A stretch of 64,000 bases of DNA from Fischerella sp. CENA71 (GTDB lineage: Bacteria; Cyanobacteriota; Cyanobacteriia; Cyanobacteriales; Nostocaceae): positions 1 to 64,000 of the forward strand of contig JANBVI010000025.1 in NCBI GenBank assembly GCA_024239075.1. Direction: 5' to 3'. The position numbers and the translations under genes are program-made. The notes under the pieces were generated by a model, which did no database searches, was not told the origin of the DNA, and worked only from the letters and a program-made list of their open reading frames with translations. Numbering within the stretch: the stretch's first letter is position 1; every line of letters begins with the position of its first letter. Positions 62,534 through 64,000 of this stretch are shown here, in pieces.

Positions 62534-62616
62534 AAATATTCGGAAATTAACGTATAAGTTAAGTATAAATAATAGTTTGATTTCACATACAGTAAGCATA
62601 AAAATAGGATGGCAAA

Positions 62617-64000
62617 ATGGGTAAATTGGCATTGCTAATAGGGGTTAGCGAATACAAATCAAATGTATTACCTCCATTATCTGGTGTTGTGAAAGACATC
62701 GAAGCAATGCAGCGTGTTTTGCAACATCCAGAAATAGGCAAGTTTGATCAAGTCACGCAAGTGATTAACAAAGATGCTGCGACGATACAGTATGAAATTG
62801 AACGATTATTTACGGAAAATCGTCAAAAAGATGACTTAGTATTACTGTATTTATCTGGACATGGGTTTAGAGATGAAAAGGGATTTCTTTACTATGTGAG
62901 CCACAACACCAAAGTCAACGAACACAAACATGTGTTTACTGGCACTGCGGTAGCTGCTAGATTTATTCAAGAACAGTGTATGAACCGCAGTCAATCTCAG
63001 CGCCAAGTAGTGATTTTGGACTGCTGTTTTAGTGGTGCATTTGCTGAGGGGATGAGTGCAAAAAATGCGGTGCGAATCATTAATATTGATATTGCTGCTC
63101 AATTGGGTGGTGAAGGTAGAGCGGTGTTAACCTCTTCGACAGCTACACAGGTTTCTTTTGAAGATCAAGGAGGCGGGGTTTACACTCAATATTTAATTGA
63201 AGGGATGGAAAAAGGAGCAGCTGACACTGATGACGATGGTGTGATTACAGTTGCAGAATTACATGAGTATGCTAAACGCAAAGTGCAGGAAGCCAAACCG
63301 GCGATGAAACCAGAAATCTATGCAGTTCGCGAAGGTTATACAATTCATTTAGCTAAGGCGCCATTAGGTGATCCGAGATTAGAATACCGCAAGGAAGTTG
63401 AGAAATGTGTCAGGAAGGATGGTACTTTCTCGGTAGTGGGACGTAGGATTCTAGATCGTAGGCAAAAAGAATTAAAGTTAACACCAGAAGAAGCAACTGT
63501 AATCAAAGAAGAAGTTCTCAAACCGTTTCGTGAATTTCAGCAAAGTTTGCAGGAATATGAGCAGGTTTTAGTTGAGGTATTACAGGATGAACCTGTTTTA
63601 AGTGATGAGACTTGTGAGGAGTTGAGACGGTTACAGCAAATTCTCAAACTGCGAGATGAGGATATTGCAGCGATGCATCAAAGTTTGGATATTAAACGAA
63701 CATTACCTGATGAAGATGACCTCAGTTCGGAAAAAGGTATAGACTACACCAAGCTACGCGATTTGCTCAAAGCACAAAAATGGAAAGATGCTGATTATGA
63801 AACTTATCTGGTAATGATTCAGGCTGTAGAGAAGAAGGAAAATGATTGGTTTCTAGCTGATGAATTGTTGAATTTTCCCTGCACAGACCTTCGTACAATT
63901 GATCAACTTTGGATCAAATATAGCAATGGACACTTTGGCTTCAACGTTCAGAAGAGAATTTACTTGGAAGTCGGTGGTATATCCGACGGTAACTATTACG
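62617..64000 (+). CDS. Caspase-like protease fused to a GUN4 domain (3' end outside window)
   Basis: The frame is open from ATG 62617 (AGGATGG eight bases upstream) to the window end, 461 codons. Residues 3-250 form a caspase-fold (peptidase C14, orthocaspase) domain: LALLIGVSEYKSNVLPPLSG, LYLSGHGFRDEKG with catalytic His82, and VILDCCFSGAF with catalytic Cys137. A helical segment at about 255-365 (DPRLEYRKEVEKCVRKDG, LKPFREFQQSLQEYEQVL, LQQILKLRDEDIAAMH) is one that I recall recurring in cyanobacterial caspase and GUN4 proteins. From about 376 a GUN4 domain follows: DYTKLRDLLKAQKWKDADYE, FPCTDLRTIDQLWIKYS and GHFGFNVQKRIYLEVGG. GUN4 proper binds porphyrins and activates Mg-chelatase. More domains may follow beyond the edge. 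Confidence 0.85.
   Translation, partial: MGKLALLIGVSEYKSNVLPPLSGVVKDIEAMQRVLQHPEIGKFDQVTQVINKDAATIQYEIERLFTENRQKDDLVLLYLSGHGFRDEKGFLYYVSHNTKVNEHKHVFTGTAVAARFIQEQCMNRSQSQRQVVILDCCFSGAFAEGMSAKNAVRIINIDIAAQLGGEGRAVLTSSTATQVSFEDQGGGVYTQYLIEGMEKGAADTDDDGVITVAELHEYAKRKVQEAKPAMKPEIYAVREGYTIHLAKAPLGDPRLEYRKEVEKCVRKDGTFSVVGRRILDRRQKELKLTPEEATVIKEEVLKPFREFQQSLQEYEQVLVEVLQDEPVLSDETCEELRRLQQILKLRDEDIAAMHQSLDIKRTLPDEDDLSSEKGIDYTKLRDLLKAQKWKDADYETYLVMIQAVEKKENDWFLADELLNFPCTDLRTIDQLWIKYSNGHFGFNVQKRIYLEVGGISDGNYY

Overview
The window looks like chromosomal DNA of a filamentous, probably heterocyst-forming (Nostocales) cyanobacterium. Supporting signs are an A+T-rich background with many GCGATCGC (HIP1) octamers, arrays of short heptanucleotide repeats between genes, several families of small palindromic dispersed repeats, a cold-shock-type RNA-binding protein gene next to rpsU, an acyl-ACP synthetase, and a caspase-GUN4 protein. 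No tRNA, rRNA or CRISPR array was found.

Layout. 1-365: the end of a probable IS630-type insertion sequence that has cut an AraC-type regulator gene. 544-4988: single genes on the minus strand (DUF4336, DUF2993, a methyltransferase, a cupin). 5333-9141: a four-gene plus-strand operon for a polar amino acid ABC transporter of the NatFGH-BgtA/AapJQMP type. 9347-10301: two related tiny membrane proteins on the minus strand, one of them only 56 residues. 10577-15290: acyl-ACP synthetase, a YlqD-like coiled coil, a small anchored protein and the pyruvate dehydrogenase E2 subunit.

15399-34826 is a 15-gene minus-strand cluster for a Wzx/Wzy-dependent exopolysaccharide. Read in the direction of transcription it holds a CapD/PglF-like sugar dehydratase, a methyltransferase, the flippase, a glycosyltransferase, the polymerase, a beta-helix lipoprotein, two glycosyltransferases, the initiating sugar transferase, a WbqC protein, a PIG-L deacetylase, a FemAB/GNAT acyltransferase, a PP-loop amidotransferase, a DegT aminotransferase and a Wzc-type tyrosine kinase. 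Together these imply a polymer containing a modified amino sugar. No Wza-type outer-membrane exporter is present. Upstream lies 2.7 kb of very A+T-rich DNA with a decayed gene and helically spaced ATGCAAC motifs.

37583-62470 is a housekeeping and accessory mosaic: an HtrA-type protease, rbp-rpsU, a giant membrane protein with at least six repeats of about 75-90 residues, a GerMN lipoprotein, dnaJ-TPR/hisZ, an inositol monophosphatase divergent from ureG, an acetamidase/formamidase, a half-size TauE, an orphan BMP lipoprotein, a kinase-FHA-SH3 protein, a GH65 phosphorylase, a lipase, rsmE and a PBP4-type carboxypeptidase. The window ends inside a caspase-GUN4 gene (62617-64000).

The most unusual recurring pattern is where the heptamer arrays sit. 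Several end exactly on start codons (natG, the sugar transferase, the acetamidase, the inositol monophosphatase), others supply stop codons and C-termini, and one makes up the whole spacer between the divergent ureG and inositol monophosphatase genes.
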